Positions 51,289 through 60,531 are shown, counted from the stretch's first letter. The stretch: 64,000 bases of DNA from Shimia abyssi (GCF_003014475.1 NZ_PYGJ01000009.1:105171-169170); one strand, 5' to 3'. Made by a program: numbers and translations. Notes: generated from the letters alone by a model not told the origin.

Positions 51289-52779
51289 CTAACCCCCCAT
51301 CAGGAAACCAGCCGGACCGGAAATGGAGTGTGGTTCGGCAAAGGCGAGCACACCGTCATAACCCAAATTGCGCCCGACCCCGGAGTGTTTGAACCCGCCA
51401 AACGGTCCACGCCCGTCTTGGGCCATGGGGCCGTGCCCATTGAGATAGGTGTAACCTGCCTCGATCCCGCGGGCGAGGCGCATGGCACGGTCGGCATCCG
51501 GAGTCCAGATCGAGGAACAGAGGCCATAGTCGCTGTCATTGGCTTTGGCGATGGCCTCGCCTTCGGTGCGAAATTTCATGATTGGCAGAGCAGGGCCAAA
51601 TTGTTCGTTCTTCACAATCGAGAGGGCTGGGTCAGCATCAAAGACCAGTGTTGGTTTCTGAAAGTAACCGTTCGTGTAGAGCGCCTCGTCGGGGACTTGG
51701 CCGCATTCACGCACATCGGCACCTTTGGCGCGGGCTTCGGCGATCATGTCAGTGACTACCTTGAGTTGGCGGGCATTGTTAACCGGCCCCATGGTGGTTT
51801 CTGGCAAAAGCCCATCGCCAATGACAGCGCGTTCGCAAGCCGCAGTAAGGCCGTCGACCACCTCGTCATACCGGCTTTCGTGGACATAAAGACGTTTCAT
51901 GGCCATGCAGATTTGCCCCGAGGAGGCGAAAGAGGCCCAGTACATGCGGGTGAAGACCTCTTCGTTGAGATCTGCGTCCTGCAGAACCAGTGCGGCGTCG
52001 TTTCCGCCAAGTTCCAGGGTAACGGGTGTGATGTTTTCAGCAGCGGATTTCATCACCATTCGACCTACGCGAACAGAGCCCGTGAAATTGACGCGACGCA
52101 CCAGCGGGTGGCTGGTGAGGGGATCGCCAATTTTTGCTCCGTCGCCGGTGATGACATTGACCACTCCGGGGGGCAGAAGTGCCGCGATTTTATGGAGCGT
52201 GAGAGCGGGAGCGAGCGCGGAAAATTCGGATATTTTCATAACCACGGTGTTGCCAGTAACCAGTGCCTGCGGGAGCTTGGCCCCAAGGATGGAGAGCGGC
52301 CAATTCCATGGTACTATGAGCGCAGCCACCCCCGCGGGTTGGCGGATGACAATGGTGTCAAAGGGTGGGCCCGCAATTTCCTCGTCGATGGCCATTCGCT
52401 CCCCATAGTCTGCGACTTGCACGAAGCGATCTCCGAGGCGAGACATTTCCAGCAAAGTTTCACGGCCGATTTTGCCGTGTTCACGGGTGAATAAGCGGGA
52501 GCGGTATTTGACGTCTTCCTCGTCGGCCGTCAGATATTTGGCAACGTCGCGCAAGGCGTTTGCGCGTTCACCAAAGGACAGGGCAGACCATTCAGGAAAG
52601 GCGGCATGAGCGGCACGAACGGCGTCGTCGACATCTTGGGCCGTGGCGTCGGCAGCATGACCGACCAGCTCGGACGGGCGGGCCGGATTGTGGATGGCGT
52701 AGGTGGCACCGCCCTGTGCGGGGCGGCTTTCGCCATTGATGAAAAGTCCGGTCGTGACGACCCTGTCCATATTGCTCAT
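51289..52779 (-). CDS. NAD(P)-dependent aldehyde dehydrogenase
   Basis: A 496-residue aldehyde dehydrogenase. It carries VPWNWPLSI and TVVMKISEFS in the cofactor site, VNFTGSVRVG (Rossmann loop), catalytic glutamate in LELGGND and nucleophilic cysteine in SSGQICMA, plus the late QFGPALPIMKF block. The lysine-serine-glutamate motif reads KISE, not the usual KPSE. The ATG at 52779 has AAGGAG 7 bases upstream. Similar in style to benzaldehyde/salicylaldehyde and vanillin dehydrogenases, but the substrate cannot be fixed. Convergent with kynureninase. Confidence 0.9.
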   Translation of the reverse strand: MSNMDRVVTTGLFINGESRPAQGGATYAIHNPARPSELVGHAADATAQDVDDAVRAAHAAFPEWSALSFGERANALRDVAKYLTADEEDVKYRSRLFTREHGKIGRETLLEMSRLGDRFVQVADYGERMAIDEEIAGPPFDTIVIRQPAGVAALIVPWNWPLSILGAKLPQALVTGNTVVMKISEFSALAPALTLHKIAALLPPGVVNVITGDGAKIGDPLTSHPLVRRVNFTGSVRVGRMVMKSAAENITPVTLELGGNDAALVLQDADLNEEVFTRMYWASFASSGQICMAMKRLYVHESRYDEVVDGLTAACERAVIGDGLLPETTMGPVNNARQLKVVTDMIAEARAKGADVRECGQVPDEALYTNGYFQKPTLVFDADPALSIVKNEQFGPALPIMKFRTEGEAIAKANDSDYGLCSSIWTPDADRAMRLARGIEAGYTYLNGHGPMAQDGRGPFGGFKHSGVGRNLGYDGVLAFAEPHSISGPAGFLMGG

Positions 52780-52872
52780 GCGCGCGCTCCTTTCAGTTGG
52801 GGCAAATTGCAGGGACTTGGCCCGATATGCCGCCATGCTCCGTCCAGTTAGGCCCCCCCCCGACCCTTAGTA

Positions 52873-52887
52873 CACTTTCTGAAAGTG
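52873..52887. promoter_or_regulatory. Palindrome in the divergent gap between aldehyde dehydrogenase and TauE/SafE genes
   Basis: CACTTTC-T-GAAAGTG is a perfect 7-1-7 dyad lying 94 bases upstream of the aldehyde dehydrogenase start and about 170 bases upstream of the permease start. It may be an operator. Apart from this and a run of nine C at 52853-52861, nothing else is recognised in the 279-base gap. Confidence 0.35.
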
Positions 52888-53058
52888 CACGGGCGACGAC
52901 GGGGGGTGATGTTGTTCATTGTGATCGCGGGATCGCGCCACGTCCAATTATTTTGCAGGGCTTGGACGCGGTGAAGACAGTGGCCAGCAGCAAGTCAGTG
53001 GCTTGACACCCGTGGCGCGGTGGTCAGGATACGCGGGACGGGCGGACTGGGAAAACAC

Positions 53059-53877
53059 ATGATAGATGCATTGCCACTTTTGGGGTTCCTGATTGTTATC
53101 GGAGCCTTTGCCGGAGTTTTGGCCGGGTTGCTGGGTGTTGGGGGCGGGATCGTGTTGGTCCCGGCGTTTTTCTTTTTGTTCAGCCAGCTGGGTTATGGTG
53201 GGGACCAGTTGATGCAGGTGTGTCTGGGCACATCTTTGGCGACGATCGTGGTGACGTCGGTGCGGTCGCTGCAAAGCCATAACAAGAAGGGCGCGGTGGA
53301 CTGGGATCTGCTGCGCGCCTGGGCACCGGGAATTGCGGTTGGCGCAATTGTTGGGGTGATGGCGGCGTCGCAGCTGCGGTCAGTTTATTTACAGGCGATT
53401 TTTGGCGGGTTGGGCGTTGTTGTGGCGCTGTACCTTGGTTTGGGGCGTCCGGAGTGGCGCTTGCGCGATGAGATGCCAAAGGGGATCGGTCGTGCGGTTG
53501 TGTCCTCGGTATTGGGATTTTTGTCGACGCTGATGGGCATTGGCGGCGGGAGCCTTGGTGTGCCGACGATGACGTTGTGCAACATGGCCATTCACCGAGC
53601 TGTCGCGACGGCGGCGGGATTTGGGCTGGCGATTGCGGTGCCTTCGGCGCCGGGGTTCATGCTGATCTCGGTCGAAGAGGCGAGCCGCCCGCCATGGACG
53701 ATTGGTGCGGTGAACCTGCCGGCCTTTGCCATTGTGATTTGCATGACGCTGCTCACCACGCCTTATGGTGCAAAGCTGGCTCATGCGATGGATCCCAAGC
53801 CACTGCGCCGGGTCTTTGCGGTTTTCCTGTTCCTTGTGGCGCTGAACATGCTGCGCAAAGCGTTTGGTTGGGGATAA
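53059..53877 (+). CDS. TauE/SafE-family anion permease
   Basis: A 272-residue membrane protein of the sulfite/organosulfonate exporter family with eight spans in two halves. The first half opens GAFAGVLAGLLGVGGGIVLV and the second LSTLMGIGGGSLGVPTM, the repeated GxGGG signatures of the family. ATG 53059 follows GGGAAA; a longer frame from 53020 lacks a good ribosome-binding site. Substrate may be sulfite, sulfoacetate or another organic anion. Confidence 0.85.
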   Translation: MIDALPLLGFLIVIGAFAGVLAGLLGVGGGIVLVPAFFFLFSQLGYGGDQLMQVCLGTSLATIVVTSVRSLQSHNKKGAVDWDLLRAWAPGIAVGAIVGVMAASQLRSVYLQAIFGGLGVVVALYLGLGRPEWRLRDEMPKGIGRAVVSSVLGFLSTLMGIGGGSLGVPTMTLCNMAIHRAVATAAGFGLAIAVPSAPGFMLISVEEASRPPWTIGAVNLPAFAIVICMTLLTTPYGAKLAHAMDPKPLRRVFAVFLFLVALNMLRKAFGWG

Positions 53878-53880
53878 AAA

Positions 53881-53903
53881 AACGCGCCCAAAACGGGCGC
53901 GTT
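53881..53903 (-). terminator. Rho-independent terminator of the agl operon
   Basis: Arms AACGCGCCC (53881-53889) and GGGCGCGTT (53895-53903) pair over 9 bp with a 5-base loop. Read on the minus strand the hairpin is followed by an uninterrupted T-run (the A-run before 53881), the classic intrinsic terminator, placed 25 bases after the aglK stop. The A-run overlaps the stop of the TauE/SafE gene. Confidence 0.85.
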
Positions 53904-53928
53904 GCGGTTACCTGAATGTTGCCCTTGA

Positions 53929-55014
53929 TCAGGTGCGCATAGACTGACCTTGGTGGAAGAGATGCACCTTTTCGGGGACGGCTGTCATGCGCACGTTCTG
54001 TCCGCGAAGATCCTTGTGAATGCCGGGCAATTTGGCAATCAGGGGGTCTTGGCCGTCTTCGGCTTCGAAGTAGAGCAGTGTGACTTCGCCCAAGGCTTCG
54101 GTGATGTCGACCTTGGCTTCGAACATGAAACTGTCGGTGGTTTCGGTCATATCCTCGGGGCGGACGCCGATATTGACGGCTTTGCCCATGTCAGCATCGT
54201 TGGTTGGAACGCTAGACACGGCGGAACCGCCGCCATCCAGTGATACGGTGGTTTGTGCGCCGGTGCCGGTAATCTTGCCCGAAAGCAGGTTCATAGAGGG
54301 GGAGCCGATGAACTGGGCGACAAACTCGTTTTCAGGAGTTTCGTAGAGTTCAAGAGGTGTGCCGACCTGTGCAATGCCTTTGTTGGCGAGCACGACGATG
54401 CGGGTCGCCAGTGTCATTGCTTCGACCTGATCGTGGGTCACGTAAATCATGGTGCGATCTGGCATGGCCTCTTTCAAGCGGGCGATCTCGATCCTTGTGG
54501 CGACGCGCAAGGCGGCGTCGAGGTTTGAGAGCGGTTCGTCAAAGAGATAGACCTGCGGGTCGCGCACGATGGAACGGCCGATGGCGACGCGCTGGCGCTG
54601 ACCGCCTGACAAGGCCTTGGGCAACCGGTCGAGATACTCGTCCAGTTGCAAAACCTTGGCAACGTCAGCGACGGCCTTGTCGATTTCGGCCTGCGACTTC
54701 TTGGCGATCTTGAGCGCGAAAGACATGTTTTCGCGCACCGTCATATGCGGGTAAAGCGCGTATGACTGGAACACCATGGCAATGCCGCGCTGGGCAGGCG
54801 GCATGTCGTTCATGTACTGGCCATCGATGGTGAGTTCACCACCGGTGATTTTCTCAAGCCCCGCAATCATGCGCAACAAGGTGGATTTGCCACATCCTGA
54901 GGGTCCGACAAAGACGATCAATTCGCCCGGTTCGATGTCGAGGTTGATATTGTTGAGAACATTGACGTTCCCGCCGTAGGTTTTCTCGACATTGCGGAGT
55001 TTGAGTTCGGCCAT
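53929..55014 (-). CDS. aglK: Alpha-glucoside ABC transporter ATPase AglK
   Basis: A 361-residue MalK/UgpC-type ATPase: Walker A GPSGCGKSTLLR, signature LSGGQRQRVAIGRS, Walker B YLFDEPLSNLDA and a C-terminal OB-fold regulatory region. The ATG at 55014 is used because MAELKLRNVEKTYGG is the family start; the longer frame to 55146 runs through the alpha-glucosidase gene. It is the last gene of the operon, four bases after aglA, and powers the AglF/AglG permease. Confidence 0.92.
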   Translation of the reverse strand: MAELKLRNVEKTYGGNVNVLNNINLDIEPGELIVFVGPSGCGKSTLLRMIAGLEKITGGELTIDGQYMNDMPPAQRGIAMVFQSYALYPHMTVRENMSFALKIAKKSQAEIDKAVADVAKVLQLDEYLDRLPKALSGGQRQRVAIGRSIVRDPQVYLFDEPLSNLDAALRVATRIEIARLKEAMPDRTMIYVTHDQVEAMTLATRIVVLANKGIAQVGTPLELYETPENEFVAQFIGSPSMNLLSGKITGTGAQTTVSLDGGGSAVSSVPTNDADMGKAVNIGVRPEDMTETTDSFMFEAKVDITEALGEVTLLYFEAEDGQDPLIAKLPGIHKDLRGQNVRMTAVPEKVHLFHQGQSMRT

Positions 55015-55018
55015 GATC

Positions 55019-56677
55019 TTACCCTGTCTTCTTGACGGCGATGCAGCAATGCCACGCCGGCAGGTGAACGGTGTTGACCGCCGGAGCAACGGTGCCCCTG
55101 AGGTCGGAGGCTGCGCTTTCCCAAGCGCCAGACGGCAGGTCGGCATTTTGCGACACGCCGCTGATGTTGAACGCGCAGAACAGCTTTTCGCCGTTTAGTT
55201 CGCGGGTGAAGGTGAGCAGGTTGCCGGTGACCTTCATGTCGTCCTGCATGCCCTGCGACAGCGCGTCGTGCGCTTTGCGCAAGGCGATGGCCTTGCGGTA
55301 GTGGTGCAGTAGGGCGTCGGCGTCGTCTTCTTGACCGGCGACGGATTTGTCCATGTGGTCATGGCTTACCGGCAACCAAGGTTTACCAGCGGTGAAGCCG
55401 CCGTTCTGATTTGAAGGTTCCCAGACCATGGGAGTGCGGCAACCATCGCGACCTTTGAACTCTGGCCAAAACTCGATGCCATAGGGGTCTTGCAGGTCTT
55501 CAAAGGCAACGTCGGCCTCGGGTAGGCCGAGCTCTTCGCCCTGATAGATACAGGCAGAGCCGCGCAGGCACATCATGAGCGTGGTCATAAGGCGCAGGCC
55601 GTCTGCGTCCAGTTCCCAGCGTGACGCGTGGCGTTTTACGTCGTGGTTGGAGAACGCCCAGCAGGGCCAGCCATCGGCGGCAACATCGGCAACGCGATCC
55701 ATCACGGTTTGCACGTCGGTCGCGGTGGGTTGGTCATTGGCAAGGAATTCGAAGGCATAGCACATCTGCATCAGATCATCGCCAGCCGTATATTGACCAA
55801 GGATTTCGAGCCCTCGCTGGGCGTCGCCCACTTCGCCAACCGCGGCGGCACCATATCCGTCCATCAGCGCACGCAACTTGCGCAGGAAGGCGAGGTTTTC
55901 GGGTTGGTTTTTGCTATAGAGGTGTTCCTGATGGTTATAGGGGTTCACCTGCGGCGCAATGGTGGAGTTCCGCTGGTCCATAGGCAAGGGCGGGTTGTCG
56001 CGCAGTTGCTTGTCGTGGACGTAGAAGTTGATCGTGTCCAGTCGGAAGCCATCAACGCCCCGGTCGAGCCAGAAGCGGGCCACGTCCAGCAGTGCGTTTT
56101 GCACGGCGGGTTCGTGGAAGTTCAGGTCCGGTTGCGAGGACAGGAAGTTATGCAGGTAGTATTGCAGGCGGCGGCCATCCCATTGCCAGCCTGACCCGCC
56201 AAAGATCGACAGCCAGTTGTTAGGCGGGGTGCCATCGGGTTTTGGGTCTGACCAGACATACCAATCGGATTTTGCATTCTCACGGGAGGAGCGGCTTTCA
56301 GCAAACCAAGGATGCTGGTCAGATGTGTGGCTGAGGACGAGGTCGATCATGACCTTCAGTCCCAGCGAGTGTGCGGTTTCAATGACCGTGTCGAAATCGC
56401 TGATCGAGCCGAACATCGGGTCAACATCGCAATAATCGGACACGTCATAGCCGAAATCTTTCATCGGTGAGGTGAAGAACGGAGAGATCCACACCGCATC
56501 GACGCCAAGAGAGGCGATATAGGGCAGGCGATCGGCAATGCCGTTGAGATCACCGATGCCGTCGCCGTTGGAGTCTTGAAAGGAGCGGGGGTAGACCTGA
56601 TAGATCACCGCACCGCGCCACCAATCCGGGTCTTTGGCGAGATGTGTGAGGGATGTGTTTTGGACTTTGGCGTTCAT
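55019..56677 (-). CDS. aglA: GH13 alpha-glucosidase AglA
   Basis: A 552-residue cytoplasmic alpha-glucosidase hydrolysing imported alpha-glucosides such as sucrose, maltose or trehalose. GH13 motifs: DLVLSHTSDQH (region I), nucleophile D214 in GFRLD, acid/base E282 in VGEVGD, and NHD at 344-346. No signal peptide. It starts 11 bases after the aglG stop and is followed closely by aglK, the same order as in Sinorhizobium meliloti. Confidence 0.93.
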   Translation of the reverse strand: MNAKVQNTSLTHLAKDPDWWRGAVIYQVYPRSFQDSNGDGIGDLNGIADRLPYIASLGVDAVWISPFFTSPMKDFGYDVSDYCDVDPMFGSISDFDTVIETAHSLGLKVMIDLVLSHTSDQHPWFAESRSSRENAKSDWYVWSDPKPDGTPPNNWLSIFGGSGWQWDGRRLQYYLHNFLSSQPDLNFHEPAVQNALLDVARFWLDRGVDGFRLDTINFYVHDKQLRDNPPLPMDQRNSTIAPQVNPYNHQEHLYSKNQPENLAFLRKLRALMDGYGAAAVGEVGDAQRGLEILGQYTAGDDLMQMCYAFEFLANDQPTATDVQTVMDRVADVAADGWPCWAFSNHDVKRHASRWELDADGLRLMTTLMMCLRGSACIYQGEELGLPEADVAFEDLQDPYGIEFWPEFKGRDGCRTPMVWEPSNQNGGFTAGKPWLPVSHDHMDKSVAGQEDDADALLHHYRKAIALRKAHDALSQGMQDDMKVTGNLLTFTRELNGEKLFCAFNISGVSQNADLPSGAWESAASDLRGTVAPAVNTVHLPAWHCCIAVKKTG

Positions 56678-56688
56678 GGAAAGAGCCC

Positions 56689-57837
56689 TTACTTAACTGA
56701 GCCGGCCAACAGGCCGCGCACGAGATAGCGTTGCATAGAGAAGAAGACGACCAGCGGTACGGAGATCGAGACAAAGGCCGCTGTTGCGAGGATTTCCCAG
56801 TCGCCGCCACGTGTCCCCAGCATTTCGACAATGCGGTTGGTCATGACGGTGGTCTGGCCCGTAGCGTCGATCAGGAAGACCTTGGCCACGAGGAGATCGT
56901 TCCATGTCCATAGAAACTGGAAGATCGCGAAAGAAGCGAGTGCCGGGAAGGAGAGCGGCAGGATGATCTTGGTAAAGATCTGGAATTCGGTTGCACCATC
57001 AACGCGCGCGTTCTCGATGATGTCGCGCGGCAGGCCAACCATGTAGTTGCGTAAGAGATAGATCGCGAGCGGCAGACCAAAGCCCGTATGGGCGAGCCAG
57101 ACGCCGAGATAGCTTTTGCCGATGCCGATGTTGAGGTGCAGTTTCAAGAGCGGAATCAGCGCCAATTGCAGTGGTACGACCAGCAGGCCAACCACAAAGG
57201 CAATGAGTAACGCACGCCCCGGAAAGTCCATCCAAGCCAGTGCATAAGCGGCAAAGGCGGCAACAAGAATCGGGATGATTGTCGCGGGGATTGTTACAGT
57301 GAGCGTGGCCATGAAGGCAGCCCCCATACTGTCCGACGCGGTGCCGGAAAACAGCACGTGTTTGTAGTTTGCCAGTGTGAACTCAGGCGGGGTGAGCGCG
57401 GTGACAAACACACGCGGGCCGCGCGCGCCCTCGAAGGCTACTGTGTTTTCGATGCGGTAGTTGCCGATCGTGTCGACTGTGATGGTGCCACCGCGGCGCA
57501 GCTCGGCGGTTTCGCTGGGCTGGAAGGCGTTGATGTCGCGCGAACTGATACCCCATGACGAGATTTCAGCCTCGGACCCGTCGTCAAAGAGCTGGCCTTC
57601 GATCACGTAGAGATCATTGACCTGTTTCTGATCGTCGGGGCCGTTGGCGCGGATGGTGAGGTTCTGTTCGGCGGGGAACAGCGCTTTCCACCAGCCGCCA
57701 GTGACGATCTGATCGGTCGTGCGGAATGACGACACGAACAGGCCCACAGTTGGGAAGAGCCAGAGTGCAACCAGCACCGCGACGGAGATGTGAACAACCC
57801 ATGTGAGGGTGGATTTCTGACCTGCGATATTGTCCAT
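56689..57837 (-). CDS. aglG: Alpha-glucoside ABC permease AglG
   Basis: A 382-residue MalG-type permease. The first span (VVHISVAVLVALWLFPTVGL) is followed by a large periplasmic insertion (about residues 40-140, containing QPSETAELRRGGTITVDT), longer than in MalG and typical for AglG. The conserved coupling loop reads ENARVDGATEFQIFTKIILP. It forms the membrane channel with AglF. Confidence 0.92.
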   Translation of the reverse strand: MDNIAGQKSTLTWVVHISVAVLVALWLFPTVGLFVSSFRTTDQIVTGGWWKALFPAEQNLTIRANGPDDQKQVNDLYVIEGQLFDDGSEAEISSWGISSRDINAFQPSETAELRRGGTITVDTIGNYRIENTVAFEGARGPRVFVTALTPPEFTLANYKHVLFSGTASDSMGAAFMATLTVTIPATIIPILVAAFAAYALAWMDFPGRALLIAFVVGLLVVPLQLALIPLLKLHLNIGIGKSYLGVWLAHTGFGLPLAIYLLRNYMVGLPRDIIENARVDGATEFQIFTKIILPLSFPALASFAIFQFLWTWNDLLVAKVFLIDATGQTTVMTNRIVEMLGTRGGDWEILATAAFVSISVPLVVFFSMQRYLVRGLLAGSVK

Positions 57838-57849
57838 CTGTCTACCCTC

Positions 57850-58851
57850 TTATTTCATTTCGTTGCGCGCATTGCGCACGTTCCAGACAAGGATCGGCGT
57901 AACCAGAAGCATGATGATCATGGCCGAGGCAGAGCCCATTCCCCAGTCGTTCGCGCGGAATAGTTTGTCGAACATGTAGTTTGCCAGAACCTGTGTTTCC
58001 CATTGGCCGTTGGTCATTGCGAACACGATGTCAAAGACCTTGAGAACGGCGATGGTAATGGTGGTCCAGACAACAAGGATGGTGGTCTTGATCTGGGGCA
58101 CTTTGATCTTGAAGAAGATTTGGAAAGGCCCCGCGCCGTCGACGATGGCGGCTTCGATGGTTTCTTCGGGGATACCACGCAGCGCGGCCGAGAGGATCAC
58201 CATGGCAAAGCCGGTCTGGATCCAGATCAGGACGATCATCAGGAAAAAGCTGTTCCAGAAGGGAATAGTGAGCCATGTCTGTGGTTCAGTGCCGCCAAAC
58301 CAGATGTAGAGCGCATTGAGGACACCAATCTGTTCCTGCTCGATCGGGCGCGCGTCATAAACGAGCTTCCAGATCACCGAAGCACCGACAAGGGAGATGG
58401 CCATCGGCATGAAGATCAGAGATTTGGCAACGCCGCCCCAGCCGATGCGATCGGTCAGTTGGGCCGCCAAAAGGCCAAAGCCTGTTGATGCGGCAGGAAC
58501 GACCAGCAGCCAGAGCGCATTGTTACGCATGGATTCCCAGAATTTCGGCTCTCCGAACATTTGGGTGTAGTTGCCCAGACCGATGAATTCGTTGTTTGAG
58601 CGGGTGTCGAGAAGCGATAGGCGCAGCGTCTCAAATACCGGGTACGCCAGGTAGAGCGACAACGCGAAAAACGCCGGAAACAGGAAAAGCCACGGGCGGA
58701 TTTGGTTGGCGCGGTTGATGTTGCGCCCCGCGTTCGGGCCGCTGGCCGGGTAGAGCACTTTGTCGAGGAACAAGTTGGACGCGTAAAAGTACCCGACACA
58801 GCCGCCAACCCCAACTGCGATGGTAATGATTCCAAGTATCGCCGGATGCAT
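57850..58851 (-). CDS. aglF: Alpha-glucoside ABC permease AglF
   Basis: A 333-residue MalF-type permease with an N-terminal span (AILGIITIAVGVGGCVGYFY), further spans and the coupling loop EETIEAAIVDGAGPFQIFFK. It lies 12 bases before aglG and about 100 bases after the binding-protein gene, a larger gap that allows higher expression of the receptor. Confidence 0.92.
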   Translation of the reverse strand: MHPAILGIITIAVGVGGCVGYFYASNLFLDKVLYPASGPNAGRNINRANQIRPWLFLFPAFFALSLYLAYPVFETLRLSLLDTRSNNEFIGLGNYTQMFGEPKFWESMRNNALWLLVVPAASTGFGLLAAQLTDRIGWGGVAKSLIFMPMAISLVGASVIWKLVYDARPIEQEQIGVLNALYIWFGGTEPQTWLTIPFWNSFFLMIVLIWIQTGFAMVILSAALRGIPEETIEAAIVDGAGPFQIFFKIKVPQIKTTILVVWTTITIAVLKVFDIVFAMTNGQWETQVLANYMFDKLFRANDWGMGSASAMIIMLLVTPILVWNVRNARNEMK

Positions 58852-58955
58852 GGCGTCCTCCCTCAGACGAAAGCAACTTCTGATGAATAGCAGAATTGTG
58901 GTCCGAAGGCGGCGGGCGGATGCGGGCCGCCTTCGGAGGTGTCAGCGTGGGGCGC

Positions 58956-60314
58956 TTATTTCAGCGCGTCCCAGCTGGATTGGATGTCGTCGGCAACGGC
59001 CTGAGCGTCCTTGCCGCCGGTGTAGTCGACCATGCCGGTCCAGAACGTGCCTGCACCCACTCCGCCTGGCATCAGGTCGGAACCGTCAAAGCGGAAGGTG
59101 GTTGCGTCGATCAGGATCTGGCCCTGCTTGCGCAGCGTGTCGTTCAGGTATGCCTCGAGGTTTACACCTTTGTGTGGTGTCAGGAAGCCGGTCTGCGCCA
59201 TCATGATTTCGTGGCTGATTGGCTGTTGCAGGAACTTCATCAGCTCGCTGGTGGCATCCGAAGGATTGGTGATTGCCATCAGTGTACCGCCGCCGAGAAC
59301 CGGGTTGCCCAGGTTTTTGCTCTCGTAGGAGGGGAAGTAGAAGAAGTCTGCGTCTGCACCAAATTCCACATCTTCAGGGAAGAAGGCAGGAACAAACGAT
59401 GCCTGACGGTGCATGTAGCACTGGGGTGGGGATGAAAAGAGACCTTTGGGGCTGTCACGGAAGTCTGTCGATGCGACGGCACCGGCACCACCCGAGACGA
59501 AATCGTCATTGCGGGCAAACCAACCAAATTCTTCGATCGCGCCAACGATGCGGGGGTCGTTGAAGGGGATTTCATTGGAAGTCCAGCCGTCATAGACGTC
59601 AGCAGGCTGCGTACGCAGCATGATGTCTTCGACCCAGTCAGTTGCTGGCCAGCCTGTGGCTGCTCCGGAACCCAGGCCGATACACCAAGGTGTTTCGCCC
59701 TCGGAGGCGATGGTTTCGGTCAGCGCGCGCAGCTCTTCCATGGTGGTTGGGACGTCATAGCCTGCATCTTCGAAGTTTTCTGGGTTGTACCAGACCAGTG
59801 ATTTGACGTTCACGTTGTAAAAGAAGCCGAACAGCTGGTCGTTGCCGTCTTTGTCGGCGTATGTGCCGAGATCAACCCAGGACTGCCCCGCGCCGTAGTT
59901 GTCGCGAACCCATGTGTCCATGCCCTCGGGCAAGGGGGACAGCAGACCGCGCGATGCCATGTCCGAAGCAAGACCCGGCTGAGGGAATACGGCGATATTG
60001 GGCGCGGCACCTGCTTCGGCGTCGATTACGATGTTCTGCTCGAAGCTGTCGGAACCCACGTAAGTGACGTCAGCGCCGGTTGCCGCTTCGAAATAGGCGA
60101 GCATGTTGTCGAAATAGCCGTCTTCGGGTGTGAGCCACGGACCGGAAACGGTAACCGACTGACCCGAGAGGTCCGGCGCGCCTTCGGCCCATGCATTATA
60201 GGCGTCCCAGCTGAAGGGGCCTTCGCCTGGAGTAAATTTCAGATGACCGTCGGCGTGAACGAGGCTGGCAGACAGTGCCAGTCCGGCGACGCCTGTGAAC
60301 AGTGCTTTTCTCAT
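58956..60314 (-). CDS. aglE: Alpha-glucoside-binding protein AglE
   Basis: A 452-residue family 1 extracellular solute-binding protein with signal peptide MRKALFTGVAGLALSASLVHA. The mature part shows TVSGPWLTPEDGYFDNMLAY at the N-terminal lobe and late blocks such as PQCYMHRQASFVPAFF. The ATG at 60314 is chosen for its GGGAGGA ribosome-binding site; the longer frame to 60416 covers the operators. First gene of aglEFGAK. Confidence 0.92.
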   Translation of the reverse strand: MRKALFTGVAGLALSASLVHADGHLKFTPGEGPFSWDAYNAWAEGAPDLSGQSVTVSGPWLTPEDGYFDNMLAYFEAATGADVTYVGSDSFEQNIVIDAEAGAAPNIAVFPQPGLASDMASRGLLSPLPEGMDTWVRDNYGAGQSWVDLGTYADKDGNDQLFGFFYNVNVKSLVWYNPENFEDAGYDVPTTMEELRALTETIASEGETPWCIGLGSGAATGWPATDWVEDIMLRTQPADVYDGWTSNEIPFNDPRIVGAIEEFGWFARNDDFVSGGAGAVASTDFRDSPKGLFSSPPQCYMHRQASFVPAFFPEDVEFGADADFFYFPSYESKNLGNPVLGGGTLMAITNPSDATSELMKFLQQPISHEIMMAQTGFLTPHKGVNLEAYLNDTLRKQGQILIDATTFRFDGSDLMPGGVGAGTFWTGMVDYTGGKDAQAVADDIQSSWDALK

Positions 60315-60342
60315 AGGTTCCTCCCATTGATCCTTTAGGTAG

Positions 60343-60350
60343 AAGCGCTT
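60343..60350. promoter_or_regulatory. AglR half-operator near aglE start
   Basis: AAGCGCTT core, a shorter copy of the LacI-type palindrome at 60362-60377, placed about 30 bases before the aglE start where a bound repressor would block transcription. Confidence 0.5.
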
Positions 60351-60361
60351 GGTAAGCCATC

Positions 60362-60377
60362 TCCAAAGCGCTTTGGA
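60362..60377. promoter_or_regulatory. Main AglR operator
   Basis: TCCAAAGCGCTTTGGA is a perfect 16-bp palindrome with a central CG, the hallmark of LacI/GalR-family operators. It lies in the 217-base divergent gap between aglE and the LacI-type regulator gene. Confidence 0.75.
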
Positions 60378-60393
60378 TGACATTTTAAACTCC

Positions 60394-60411
60394 GACTCGG
60401 CGGTCCGAGTC
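60394..60411. promoter_or_regulatory. Second dyad in the aglE-aglR gap
   Basis: GACTCGG (60394-60400), CGGT, CCGAGTC (60405-60411): 7-bp inverted repeat of a sequence unrelated to the AglR operators. Possibly the site of another regulator or a leader hairpin of the agl transcript. Confidence 0.35.
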
Positions 60412-60421
60412 AACATTAATT

Positions 60422-60490
60422 AGTTCAAGTCTTAAAAAAATTAATGGAAATAGCTGATTTCTTGCGGTAACGATTGAGTTCAAGTCCTAA
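60422..60490. repeat. Pair of 14-bp direct repeats in the aglE-aglR gap
   Basis: AGTTCAAGTCTTAA (60422-60435) and AGTTCAAGTCCTAA (60477-60490) differ at one position and start 55 bp apart, about five helical turns. They flank an A/T-rich stretch where promoters would be expected, so an activator site pair is possible. Confidence 0.4.
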
Positions 60491-60519
60491 GCCGGCTGTC
60501 GGCAGTGGAGTGATAGTTG

Positions 60520-60529
60520 AAAGCGCTTT
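60520..60529. promoter_or_regulatory. AglR operator at its own gene
   Basis: AAAGCGCTTT ends two bases before the ATG of the regulator gene, sharing the core of the main operator. This placement suggests autorepression and possible looping with the sites near aglE about 150 bases away. Confidence 0.65.
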
Positions 60530-60531
60530 GA

